Source: Ruminococcus sp. (lineage in GTDB: Bacteria > Bacillota > Clostridia > Oscillospirales > Acutalibacteraceae). Taken from it: 11,780 nt of DNA. Position numbers and translations under genes: made by a program. The DNA lies in the NCBI GenBank assembly GCA_003521625.1, contig DPHV01000034.1, positions 36,769 through 48,548 on the forward strand, in the 5' to 3' direction. This document shows positions 1 through 6,426 of this stretch, one piece after another (positions within the stretch are counted from its first letter, which is position 1; the number at the start of each line of letters is the position of its first letter). The notes beneath the pieces were generated by a model. The model was not told where the DNA came from, did not search any database, and was given only the letters and a program-made list of their open reading frames with translations.

Positions 1-25
1 GTGGACTATAGTCAATAAAGTGGAC
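1..25. repeat. Repeat-rich left edge, possible insertion-sequence end
   Basis: GTGGAC occurs at 1-6 and again at 20-25. Between them lies a perfect 10-bp palindrome, GACTATAGTC, at 4-13. Short GTGGAC-type repeats of this kind resemble the terminal regions of some IS3-family elements in Firmicutes, but no transposase is visible and the sequence is cut off at the window start. The element assignment is inference; only the repeats are seen. Confidence 0.3.
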
Positions 26-52
26 AGAAAATTTTACGACGGAGGGATTGGA

Positions 53-982
53 TTGAAAATTATTGAATTTTTTACAACAGAAAATAAAATGCATTGGTTA
101 AACGAAATAAAAAAGTGTGATTGGGGAGCAGGACAATATCTGTACCGGCTTTTGTGTGAAAACAATCTCAAAAAAATGGTAGGTGAAACTGCATTAGTGC
201 CGATGCTTGTTGAGGGTGATGAACTGATTTCATTTTGCACCTTTGCACCGCTGGATGATATACAGCCAACAGATTTATCGCCTTGGATTGGCTTTCTTTA
301 TACATTCTCTGAGTATCGTGGACATCGCTATGCCGGAATGCTTTTAGACTATGCAGAGAGTATCGCAACTGTTATGGGACGTGAATACATATATATTTCC
401 ACAAATCATATCGGACTATATGAAAAATATGGATATGAGTTTTTTACGACGGAAAAAGACATCAACGGTGAGGATTCACGGGTATATCGAAAATCTCTCC
501 CAACAGAGGGGTCTGAAAAGGACAGGCGTTACGAGAATGGTGCAAAGTGGAAAGCAGAGATTGTAAAGGGTGCAAGAAAAGATGTTGAAACGGTTGCATA
601 TTGCGGGTTTTCCTGCAATCATTGTTTCCTTGGGCAGTGGTGCGGAGGATGCCGTTCTGTATTCAGTTGTTGCTCCTATGGTGCATTTCAGGAAAACGGA
701 AAATGCCCGAACGTCGTTTGTTGTCAGGAAAAGGGAATTAACGGCTGCTATGAATGTGATGAATTGGAAAATTGTAAAATTGGTTTCTATCAGCCTTCCA
801 ACGATGGGGCAAATGCCTGCAAGGCTCAGGCAATGTTTATTAAAAAATATGGAAAAGAAAGGTTTTTAAAGGCGCACGAAAAATTGCATAGAGTTTATGA
901 TTTCAAAAAAACACAGGAAATACTCGGAACAAGCGTGGAGGAAGGATTAAAGATATTGGAGGAAGCAGTAAAAAACGGATAG
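53..982 (+). CDS. GNAT N-acetyltransferase fused to a cysteine-rich DUF3795 domain
   Basis: The predicted protein has 309 residues from a TTG start at 53, chosen because GGAGGG at 41-46 lies 6 nt upstream. The in-frame GTG at 20 has no ribosome site and would add 11 residues inside the edge repeats. Residues 1 to about 150 form a GNAT fold; the acetyl-CoA pyrophosphate-loop motif appears as RGHRYAG from about residue 89, followed by a helix and a typical C-terminal GLYEKYGYEFF. After a charged linker, residues from about 180 carry a DUF3795-like domain that begins YCGFSCNHC and has 13 cysteines in about 60 residues, a pattern suited to zinc or an Fe-S cluster. GNAT enzymes move an acetyl group from acetyl-CoA to an amine; the substrate here is unknown. 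The protein looks soluble. A kinase-like gene follows after 55 bp, perhaps cotranscribed. Confidence 0.85.
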   Translation: MKIIEFFTTENKMHWLNEIKKCDWGAGQYLYRLLCENNLKKMVGETALVPMLVEGDELISFCTFAPLDDIQPTDLSPWIGFLYTFSEYRGHRYAGMLLDYAESIATVMGREYIYISTNHIGLYEKYGYEFFTTEKDINGEDSRVYRKSLPTEGSEKDRRYENGAKWKAEIVKGARKDVETVAYCGFSCNHCFLGQWCGGCRSVFSCCSYGAFQENGKCPNVVCCQEKGINGCYECDELENCKIGFYQPSNDGANACKAQAMFIKKYGKERFLKAHEKLHRVYDFKKTQEILGTSVEEGLKILEEAVKNG

Positions 983-1037
983 TGTTGTACCTTCATTTTA
1001 TTTTTGGAGAAATCCACATTAATAGGAGGAATTTACA

Positions 1038-1568
1038 ATGAAAAATATGTGTGTAAATGGAAAGTCATACGAGGTCAAAAAATTGTTAGGTCACGGAAAA
1101 GGGGGATATTCTTATCTGGTAACGGATGGAACGAAGGAATACGTGCTGAAACAGATTCACCATGAACCCTGTGATTATTATCAGTTCGGAAACAAAATTG
1201 AATCGGAAATGAAGGATTATAAACGATTGAAAGAAATCGGAATCCCTATGCCTGAAATGTTTGGGGTGGACATTGAAAACGAAAGGATTCTGAAAGAGTA
1301 CATAAAGGGAGATACTGTATTTGATTATGTTTTACGAAATGAGGTAAAACCGACTTTTGTAGAGCAGATGAAAGAAATGTGTGCAGTTTTGTATCCTGCC
1401 AACACTAATATCGATTATTTTCCGACTAACTTTGTGGTACAGGAAGATAAGCTATACTATATTGATTACGAGTGTAACGATTATATGGAGGAATGGAATT
1501 TTGAAAACTGGGGAATAAAATACTGGTCACAAACAAAAGAGTTTTTGGAATATGTCAATAAGGGGTAA
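1038..1568 (+). CDS. Small protein-kinase-like fold protein
   Basis: The protein has 176 residues. Its ATG lies 8 nt after AGGAGG at 1024-1029. The N-terminal part shows a glycine-rich nucleotide loop, LGHGKGGYSYLV at residues 17-28, then the VLK lysine at 38. A catalytic-loop-like DYFPTN spans Asp126 to Asn131, and IDYE with Asp143 sits where DFG lies in kinases. These are the core ATP-binding and phosphotransfer residues. Only about 30 residues follow Asp143, so most of the usual C-lobe and substrate-binding region is missing; that is far shorter than a Hanks-type kinase (about 250-300 residues) and recalls minimal atypical kinases such as the Bud32 or Rio groups. No transmembrane segment is seen. 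The substrate is unknown: it may phosphorylate a protein or a small molecule, or it may only bind ATP. It follows the GNAT gene by 55 bp. Confidence 0.75.
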   Translation: MKNMCVNGKSYEVKKLLGHGKGGYSYLVTDGTKEYVLKQIHHEPCDYYQFGNKIESEMKDYKRLKEIGIPMPEMFGVDIENERILKEYIKGDTVFDYVLRNEVKPTFVEQMKEMCAVLYPANTNIDYFPTNFVVQEDKLYYIDYECNDYMEEWNFENWGIKYWSQTKEFLEYVNKG

Positions 1569-1694
1569 AATTGAAATAGAAAATCAGAAATATGGTGTAT
1601 CCTTATAAATAACGCTAAGTTGAATTGTTAAATCTGTATTATATTTTTTGTTTTATTACGTAAAATTTCTATATTTTCTACAAATATAAAGTAA

Positions 1695-1723
1695 TTGAAT
1701 ATTGTCGAACAATGTAGTATAAT
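1695..1723 (+). promoter_or_regulatory. Sigma-A-type promoter of xpt
   Basis: TTGAAT at 1695-1700 and a perfect TATAAT at 1718-1723 are separated by exactly 17 bp. Transcription would start near 1730, leaving a leader of only about 33 nt before the xpt ATG. That is too short for a purine riboswitch, and none of the conserved purine-aptamer core is visible. The rest of the 194-bp gap from 1569 is A/T-rich with no gene or clear terminator. Confidence 0.7.
1701..1713. promoter_or_regulatory. Palindrome between -35 and -10, candidate PurR-type operator
   Basis: ATTGTCGAACAAT is an inverted repeat with 5-bp arms (ATTGT / ACAAT) around CGA, located inside the 17-bp spacer of the xpt promoter. Against the published Bacillus PurBox AWWWCCGAACWWT it agrees at 11 of 13 positions, including the CGAAC core. 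A second, inverted box at the usual 16-17 bp distance is not seen. A repressor bound here would block RNA polymerase. Which protein binds is inference. Confidence 0.4.
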
Positions 1724-1762
1724 AATTTTATATTTTTATTTTAAACAGAGGATGCAGATATT

Positions 1763-2338
1763 ATGAAGCTTTTAGAGGATAGAATTCTCAAGGACGGCCA
1801 CCTCGGTAAGGGTAATGTATTAAAGGTTGACAGCTTTTTAAACCACCAGATTGACACGGGTTTTATTTCCGAGTTAGGCAAGGAGTTTTACAGACTTTAT
1901 AAAGATGAAAAAATCACAAAAATCCTCACTATTGAAGCTTCGGGAATAGGTATTGCCTGCTTAACTGCACAATACTTTAGTGTTCCTGTTGTATTTGCAA
2001 AGAAAACACCAACAATTAATATATATTCTGACGTATATACCTCTAAGGTGTACTCGTTTACCCACAAAAAAGACTATGATATTTATGTATCAAAGCAGTT
2101 TATCAATAAAGATGATCGTATTCTTATTATTGACGACTTCCTTGCAAAGGGCAGTGCATTATCTGCCCTGATTAATCTTATCAATGACGCAGGTGCCAAG
2201 ACCGTCGGTGCCGGAATCGTAATTGAAAAGGCTTTTCAGGAGGGCGGAAAAATAATCCGTGATATGGGAGTAAGAGTTGAGTCGTTAGCGATGATTAAGG
2301 AAATGACTGAAGAAAACGGCATTGTTTTCTGCAGTTAA
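1763..2338 (+). CDS. xpt: Xanthine phosphoribosyltransferase
   Basis: The product has 191 residues, the normal length for Xpt. It converts xanthine (and less well guanine) plus PRPP to XMP (or GMP) and pyrophosphate in the cytoplasm. The PRPP-binding motif is ILIIDDFLAKGSAL at residues 120-133, with the adjacent acidic pair Asp124-Asp125. The N-terminus MKLLEDRILKDGHLG and the segment TIEASGIGIA are characteristic of Xpt within the type I phosphoribosyltransferases. The ribosome site is AGAGGA at 1747-1752, 10 nt before the ATG, weaker than those of its neighbours. The BMP lipoprotein gene starts 50 bp downstream with no strong terminator between, so they are probably one transcript. In Bacillus, xpt is paired with the xanthine permease gene pbuX; here an ABC transporter takes that place. 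Confidence 0.95.
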   Translation: MKLLEDRILKDGHLGKGNVLKVDSFLNHQIDTGFISELGKEFYRLYKDEKITKILTIEASGIGIACLTAQYFSVPVVFAKKTPTINIYSDVYTSKVYSFTHKKDYDIYVSKQFINKDDRILIIDDFLAKGSALSALINLINDAGAKTVGAGIVIEKAFQEGGKIIRDMGVRVESLAMIKEMTEENGIVFCS

Positions 2339-2347
2339 TTATAATCG

Positions 2348-2362
2348 GAGAGCATAGCTCTC
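2348..2362 (+). other. Small perfect hairpin between xpt and the lipoprotein gene
   Basis: GAGAGC at 2348-2353 pairs perfectly with GCTCTC at 2357-2362 around an ATA loop. There is no immediate T-run, only TTTT some nucleotides later, so it is a poor terminator. It may be an mRNA processing or stability element in front of the highly expressed binding-protein gene. Confidence 0.4.
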
Positions 2363-2388
2363 TGACATCTTTTGAGGAGGAATTTGAA

Positions 2389-3615
2389 ATGTTCAAAAAG
2401 TTATTATCAATTACACTGGCTGCACTGATGGTGCTTTCATTTGCCGCTGTATTCACAGGCTGTGGTTCAAACAACGGCTCAAGCAGCAGTTCAGGTGAAA
2501 GCTCCGGCAAAAGTGCTGAAAGCCTCAAGTTCGGTTTCATCTATCTGCACGATGAAAACTCAACATACGACAACAACTTCTTAACAGCCGCAAAGGAAGC
2601 TTGCGAGAAGATGGGCGTTGAGATGATTAACAAGACAAACATTGACGAAAGCGACGCTTGTAAAGAGGCTGCTCTTGATTTAGTTGATCAGGGTTGCGAC
2701 ATCATTTTTGCAGACAGCTTCGGTCACGAGGACTTTATGATTGAGGCTGCAAAGGCTAATCCCGATGTTCAGTTCCTGCATGCTACAGGTACAAAAGCTC
2801 ACACAGAGAAGCTTGATAACTTCCACAATGCTTTTGCTTCTATCTATGAGGGACGTTACCTTGCAGGTGTTGCAGCAGGTATGAAAATCAACGAAATGAT
2901 TGAAGCAGGAAAATTCACAAAAGACGAAGCAAAGATGGGCTATGTAGGCGCACATCCCTATGCTGAGGTTAAGTCAGGCTACACATCATTCTATCTCGGT
3001 GCAAAGTCAGTTTGTCCTACTGTTACTATGGAAGTAACATTTACAGGCTCATGGTATGACGAAACTCTTGAAAAAGAGGCTGCTAACAAGCTTATTTCCG
3101 ACGGTTGTGTACTTATCAGTCAGCACGCTGACTCAATGGGTGCTCCTACAGCTTGTGAGTCTGCAAAAGTTCCGAACGTTTCTTACAACGGTTCAACTGT
3201 TAAGGCTTGCCCCAACACATTTATTGTTTCTTCAAAAATCAACTGGGCTCCTTACTTCGAGTATGCAATCAAGTGCGTACAGGAAGGCAAGGCTATTGAT
3301 ACAGACTGGACAGGTACAGTTGCAACAGGTTCGGTTGAGCTTACAGAGGTTAACGAAAAGGCTGCTGCAAAGGGCACTCAGGAAGCTATTGACGCCGCAA
3401 AGGCTGATTTAGAGTCAGGCAAAGTTAAGGTGTTTGATACTGCAAACTTCACAGTCAAGGGTGAAACTCTGAAATCATATATGGCTGACGTTGATTCAGA
3501 CGCTGAATTCAAGGGCGACACAGAGGTTATTAAGGACGGCGTATTTGAGGAATCAAAATATCGTTCAGCTCCATACTTTGACCTTGATATCGACGGAATT
3601 TCTGTTATCGAATAA
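2389..3615 (+). CDS. nupN: BMP-family purine-binding lipoprotein of an ABC transporter
   Basis: The protein has 408 residues. Residues 1-24 are a lipoprotein signal peptide (MFKKLL, then a hydrophobic stretch) ending in the lipobox FTGC, so Cys25 would be lipidated and the protein anchored outside the membrane. A Ser/Gly-rich linker to about residue 44 leads into a BMP-family (PnrA/BmpA-like) periplasmic-binding fold: FGFIYLHDENSTYDNNF, IIFADSFGHEDF, YEGRYLAGVAAG, GYVGAHPYAEV, SWYDE and LISQHADS follow the family order. BMP proteins bind purine nucleosides or related compounds and deliver them to NupOPQ-type permeases, which follow here. The start is supported by GAGGAGG at 2374-2380, 8 nt before the ATG. 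Cotranscription with xpt points to a purine ligand. The exact ligand (base or nucleoside) is not readable from sequence. Confidence 0.88.
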   Translation: MFKKLLSITLAALMVLSFAAVFTGCGSNNGSSSSSGESSGKSAESLKFGFIYLHDENSTYDNNFLTAAKEACEKMGVEMINKTNIDESDACKEAALDLVDQGCDIIFADSFGHEDFMIEAAKANPDVQFLHATGTKAHTEKLDNFHNAFASIYEGRYLAGVAAGMKINEMIEAGKFTKDEAKMGYVGAHPYAEVKSGYTSFYLGAKSVCPTVTMEVTFTGSWYDETLEKEAANKLISDGCVLISQHADSMGAPTACESAKVPNVSYNGSTVKACPNTFIVSSKINWAPYFEYAIKCVQEGKAIDTDWTGTVATGSVELTEVNEKAAAKGTQEAIDAAKADLESGKVKVFDTANFTVKGETLKSYMADVDSDAEFKGDTEVIKDGVFEESKYRSAPYFDLDIDGISVIE

Positions 3616-3649
3616 GTTTAGGTATCAGGTCACCACATAAACTGAGTAT

Positions 3650-3684
3650 TCCGTGACCGTTATCTTGCGGTCACGGATTTTTTT
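3650..3684 (+). terminator. Rho-independent terminator after the lipoprotein gene
   Basis: TCCGTGACCG at 3650-3659 pairs with CGGTCACGGA at 3668-3677 to give a perfect 10-bp stem with an 8-nt loop, followed at once by seven T residues. It should end most transcripts after the binding-protein gene and so keep the lipoprotein in excess over the ATPase and permeases. An upstream GGTCAC at 3628-3633 could compete for the left arm. Confidence 0.85.
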
Positions 3685-3694
3685 ACGTTATAAG
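3665..3694 (+). promoter_or_regulatory. Weak candidate internal promoter before the ATPase gene
   Basis: TTGCGG at 3665-3670 and TATAAG at 3689-3694 are 18 bp apart. The -10 is close to consensus (5 of 6), while the -35 keeps only TTG. If used, transcription would start near 3701 and give a leader of about 90 nt holding the two hairpins described below. This is low confidence, because read-through of the preceding terminator is an alternative source of transcripts. Confidence 0.25.
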
Positions 3695-3710
3695 AAACTG
3701 CTGCGAAACA

Positions 3711-3780
3711 GTCGGGCAAAAAAGGTTTGATAATATCAACCTGTCCGCCCGGATTGCGTGTCGAGGCACTCGACTTTTTT
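3711..3780 (+). promoter_or_regulatory. Structured leader ending in a terminator that abuts the ATPase ribosome site
   Basis: CGGGC at 3713-3717 pairs with GCCCG at 3747-3751, enclosing an A-rich internal loop and an inner hairpin (GGTT 3724-3727 with AACC 3738-3741, extended by GAT/ATC). Then GTCGAG at 3760-3765 pairs with CTCGAC at 3769-3774 around GCA and is followed by six T residues at 3775-3780, a compact intrinsic terminator. The next bases are the AGGAGG ribosome site. An alternative pairing of GTCGGG (3711-3716) with CTCGAC (3769-3774, one G-T) would disrupt both hairpins. This looks like an attenuator. It matches no riboswitch class I recognise, and its signal is unknown. Confidence 0.45.
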
Positions 3781-3790
3781 AGGAGGCATT

Positions 3791-5329
3791 ATGGCTGAAG
3801 CTTTGGCATTAGAATTAAAAGGCATAACCAAAACCTTTGGCAGTGTTGTTGCAAACAAGGATGTTGCCCTTAAGGTAAATAAAGGCGAAATCCTTTCTAT
3901 ACTCGGAGAAAACGGCTCGGGCAAGACAACACTTATGAATATGGTATCAGGTATTTATTACCCTGATTCCGGCGAGATTTTTGTTGACGGCGAGAACGTA
4001 ATTATCAAATCACCGAAGGATGCGTTTGCGCATAAAATCGGAATGATACATCAGCATTTCAAGCTTGTTGATGTTTTTACTGCTACACAAAATATTGTAC
4101 TCGGAGTTAAAGACGGAAAATTCAATATTAAGGCTGTTGAAAAGAAAGTACGGGAAATTACCGATAAGTACGGCTTTAACATAGACCTTAACAAAAGGAT
4201 TTATGAAATGTCTGTATCCGAAAAGCAGACTGTTGAAATTATCAAGGTGCTTTACAGAGGGGCAGATATTCTTATTCTTGACGAGCCTACTGCCGTACTT
4301 ACACCGCAGGAAACGCAAAAGCTTTTCAATATTCTCCGCAAGATGAAGAAAGACGGAAAGTCGATTATTATAATTACCCATAAGCTCCACGAAGTGCTTG
4401 AGATTTCCGACAGAGTCACCATATTAAGAAAAGGTATGTATGTTGATACTGTTGAAACAAAGGACGCAACGGAGCAATCTCTTACCGAAATGATGATGGG
4501 CGAGAAGGTAGAGCTTAACATAACGAGGGAAGAGCCGAAAAATCCTGTTGAAAGGCTTGTTGTAGAAAATCTTTCTGTTATGAAAAGCGACGGCACTGTT
4601 GCTCTGGATAATGTCTGCTTCAACGCATTCGGCGGAGAAATCCTCGGGGTTGCAGGTATTTCGGGATGCGGTCAGAAGGAGCTTCTTGAGTCTATTGCAG
4701 GACTTCAGATTACCACAAAGGAATCAAGCATTCTGTACAAGCCTGATGATTTAGACCCCCAACAGCTTGTGGGAAAAAGTCCGAAAGAAATCAGAAAGCT
4801 CGGCGTTGCTCTTTCCTTTGTCCCCGAGGACAGGCTTGGTATGGGACTTGTAGGCGATATGGACATCGTAGATAATATGATGCTGCGTTCCTACAAATCA
4901 GGCAGAGGTTCTTTCCTTAACAGAAAGCAGCCGAGGTCGCTTGCTAATGAAATCATTGAAAGCCTTGAGGTAGTTACCCCGAGTGCAAATACACCCGTAA
5001 GACGCTTGTCGGGCGGTAACGTTCAGAAGGTGCTTGTCGGCAGAGAGATTTCCTCTGCACCGAAGGTGCTTATGGTAGCCTATCCGGTAAGAGGACTTGA
5101 TATTAACTCGTCATATACCATCTATAATCTCCTTTCAGAGCAAAAGAAAAACGGTACAGCCGTTATCTTCGTCGGCGAGGATATAGACGTGCTGATTGAG
5201 CTTTGCGACAGAATTATGGTAATGAACTCCGGTAAGATTAGCGGAGTTGTTGACGGCAGAACTGCAACAAAGGAAGAAATCGGTCTGCTTATGACAAAAA
5301 GAGTAGAAAGGGAGGACAGTAATGAATAA
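3791..5329 (+). CDS. nupO: Double-domain ABC ATPase of the purine transporter (NupO type)
   Basis: The protein has 512 residues with two fused nucleotide-binding domains. The ATG at 3791 follows AGGAGG at 3781-3786. An in-frame GTG at 3758 is rejected because it lies at the base of the terminator hairpin. NBD1 has a full Walker A (GENGSGKT, 39-46), Walker B ILILDEPT (160-167) and switch His197, but its signature reads MSVSEKQ (140-146) instead of LSGGQ. NBD2 has a degenerate Walker A (GISGCGQK, near 290) and an unusual Walker B-like LMVAYPVRGLD, but a canonical signature LSGGN (406-410). The intact Walker A of NBD1 therefore pairs with the intact signature of NBD2, leaving one good composite ATP site, as in nucleoside and CUT2 sugar transporters. 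It powers uptake from the cytoplasmic face. Its last 8 bp overlap the first permease gene. Confidence 0.9.
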   Translation: MAEALALELKGITKTFGSVVANKDVALKVNKGEILSILGENGSGKTTLMNMVSGIYYPDSGEIFVDGENVIIKSPKDAFAHKIGMIHQHFKLVDVFTATQNIVLGVKDGKFNIKAVEKKVREITDKYGFNIDLNKRIYEMSVSEKQTVEIIKVLYRGADILILDEPTAVLTPQETQKLFNILRKMKKDGKSIIIITHKLHEVLEISDRVTILRKGMYVDTVETKDATEQSLTEMMMGEKVELNITREEPKNPVERLVVENLSVMKSDGTVALDNVCFNAFGGEILGVAGISGCGQKELLESIAGLQITTKESSILYKPDDLDPQQLVGKSPKEIRKLGVALSFVPEDRLGMGLVGDMDIVDNMMLRSYKSGRGSFLNRKQPRSLANEIIESLEVVTPSANTPVRRLSGGNVQKVLVGREISSAPKVLMVAYPVRGLDINSSYTIYNLLSEQKKNGTAVIFVGEDIDVLIELCDRIMVMNSGKISGVVDGRTATKEEIGLLMTKRVEREDSNE

Positions 5330-6425
5330 AACAAAAAATCACGAACCTCTCTTTCATATAGTTAAGAGAGATGCCCTCCCGTTTTATAAATCATGGGCAA
5401 TACGAATAATAGCAATTCTTGCGGCATTAATCGTTGCAGGCGTTATTACAATGCTGTTTACAGGTGAAAATCCGATTCAGGTTTACCTGACAATGTTTAA
5501 AGGAGCGTTCGGTACAAACAGACGTATCTGGAGTTTGTTGCAGAGCCTGTCAATGCTGCTGTGCGTTGCTTTAGCCGTTACTCCTGCCTTTATGATGAGG
5601 TTCTGGAATATCGGTGCAGAGGGACAGGTGCTTATCGGCGGACTTGCAACTGCCGCTTGTATGATTACTCTCGGCGGCAAAATACCAAATGCGCTTTTGA
5701 TTATTGTAATGATTATCGCAAGCGTTACCGCCGCCGCAATCTGGGCGCTTATTCCTGCGTTCTTTAAGGCAAAATTCAACACCAACGAAACGCTGTTTAC
5801 TCTTATGATGAACTATGTTGCAATTCAGCTTGTTTCCTACTTTGAAAAGCTGTGGGAAAATCCGAAAGGCTCAAGCAACATCGGTATTATAAATCAGGCT
5901 ACTCACGCAGGCTGGCTGCCGACTATCGGTAACTTTGATTATCTGCTGAATGTAATCGTAGTACTGGCTTTGACAATATTTATGTACATTTATCTTAAAT
6001 ACAGCAAGCACGGCTACGAGCTGACAGTTGTCGGTGAAAGCGAAAACACAGCAAGATACATCGGACTGAACGTAAAGAAAGTAATTATGAGAACGATGAT
6101 TTTGTCAGGTGCTATCTGCGGTATTGCCGGTTTACTTCTTGTCGGAGGCACGAACCATACAATCACAACCACAACGGCAGGCGGCAGAGGTTTTACTGCC
6201 ATTATGGTATCGTGGCTTGCAAAATTCAATCCGATATATATGATTCTGACTGCTTTCCTTATTGCTTTCCTGCAAGCGGGTGCAGGTGAAATTTCAACAG
6301 TTTTCGGACTCAACGAATCCTTCTCCGATATAATCACCGGCATTATTATTTTCTTTATTATCGGCTGTGAATTCTTTATTAACTACAAGCTGCATTTTCG
6401 CAGTTCGCACAAGGAGGTAAAGTAA
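5322..6425 (+). CDS. nupP: ABC transporter permease 1 of the purine transporter (NupP type)
   Basis: The protein has 367 residues and is strongly hydrophobic, with an N-terminal cytoplasmic stretch of about 25 residues and then roughly eight to ten membrane segments. It belongs to the BPD_transp_2 family used by nucleoside, branched-chain amino acid and CUT2 sugar importers. Family marks are FWNIGAEGQVLIGG in the first half and the cytoplasmic coupling loop VVGESENTARYIGLN in the second. With the second permease it forms the membrane channel for the ligand handed over by the lipoprotein. The ATG at 5322 lies 6 nt after GGAGG inside the end of the ATPase gene. The 8-bp overlap ATGAATAA implies translational coupling. 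The second permease starts one base after its stop codon. Confidence 0.9.
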   Translation: MNKTKNHEPLFHIVKRDALPFYKSWAIRIIAILAALIVAGVITMLFTGENPIQVYLTMFKGAFGTNRRIWSLLQSLSMLLCVALAVTPAFMMRFWNIGAEGQVLIGGLATAACMITLGGKIPNALLIIVMIIASVTAAAIWALIPAFFKAKFNTNETLFTLMMNYVAIQLVSYFEKLWENPKGSSNIGIINQATHAGWLPTIGNFDYLLNVIVVLALTIFMYIYLKYSKHGYELTVVGESENTARYIGLNVKKVIMRTMILSGAICGIAGLLLVGGTNHTITTTTAGGRGFTAIMVSWLAKFNPIYMILTAFLIAFLQAGAGEISTVFGLNESFSDIITGIIIFFIIGCEFFINYKLHFRSSHKEVK

Positions 6426-6426
6426 T

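Noticed and set aside
20..52. GTG at 20 as start of the GNAT gene
   Set aside because: It has no ribosome site and lies inside the edge repeats; TTG 53 has GGAGGG at ideal spacing and yields the expected family N-terminus.
1569..1762. Purine (guanine/xanthine) riboswitch upstream of xpt
   Set aside because: Neither the conserved aptamer core nor a terminator hairpin is visible, and the likely transcription start leaves only about 33 nt of leader.
2348..2370. Terminator between xpt and the lipoprotein gene
   Set aside because: The hairpin is only 6 bp and is not followed directly by a T-run, so cotranscription is more likely.
3758..3790. GTG at 3758 as start of the ATPase gene
   Set aside because: It lies at the base of the terminator hairpin with no ribosome site, while ATG 3791 directly follows AGGAGG.
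4010..4390. Minus-strand open frame of 126 codons within the ATPase gene
   Set aside because: It is antisense to conserved Walker and signature motifs, with no ribosome site or protein family match.
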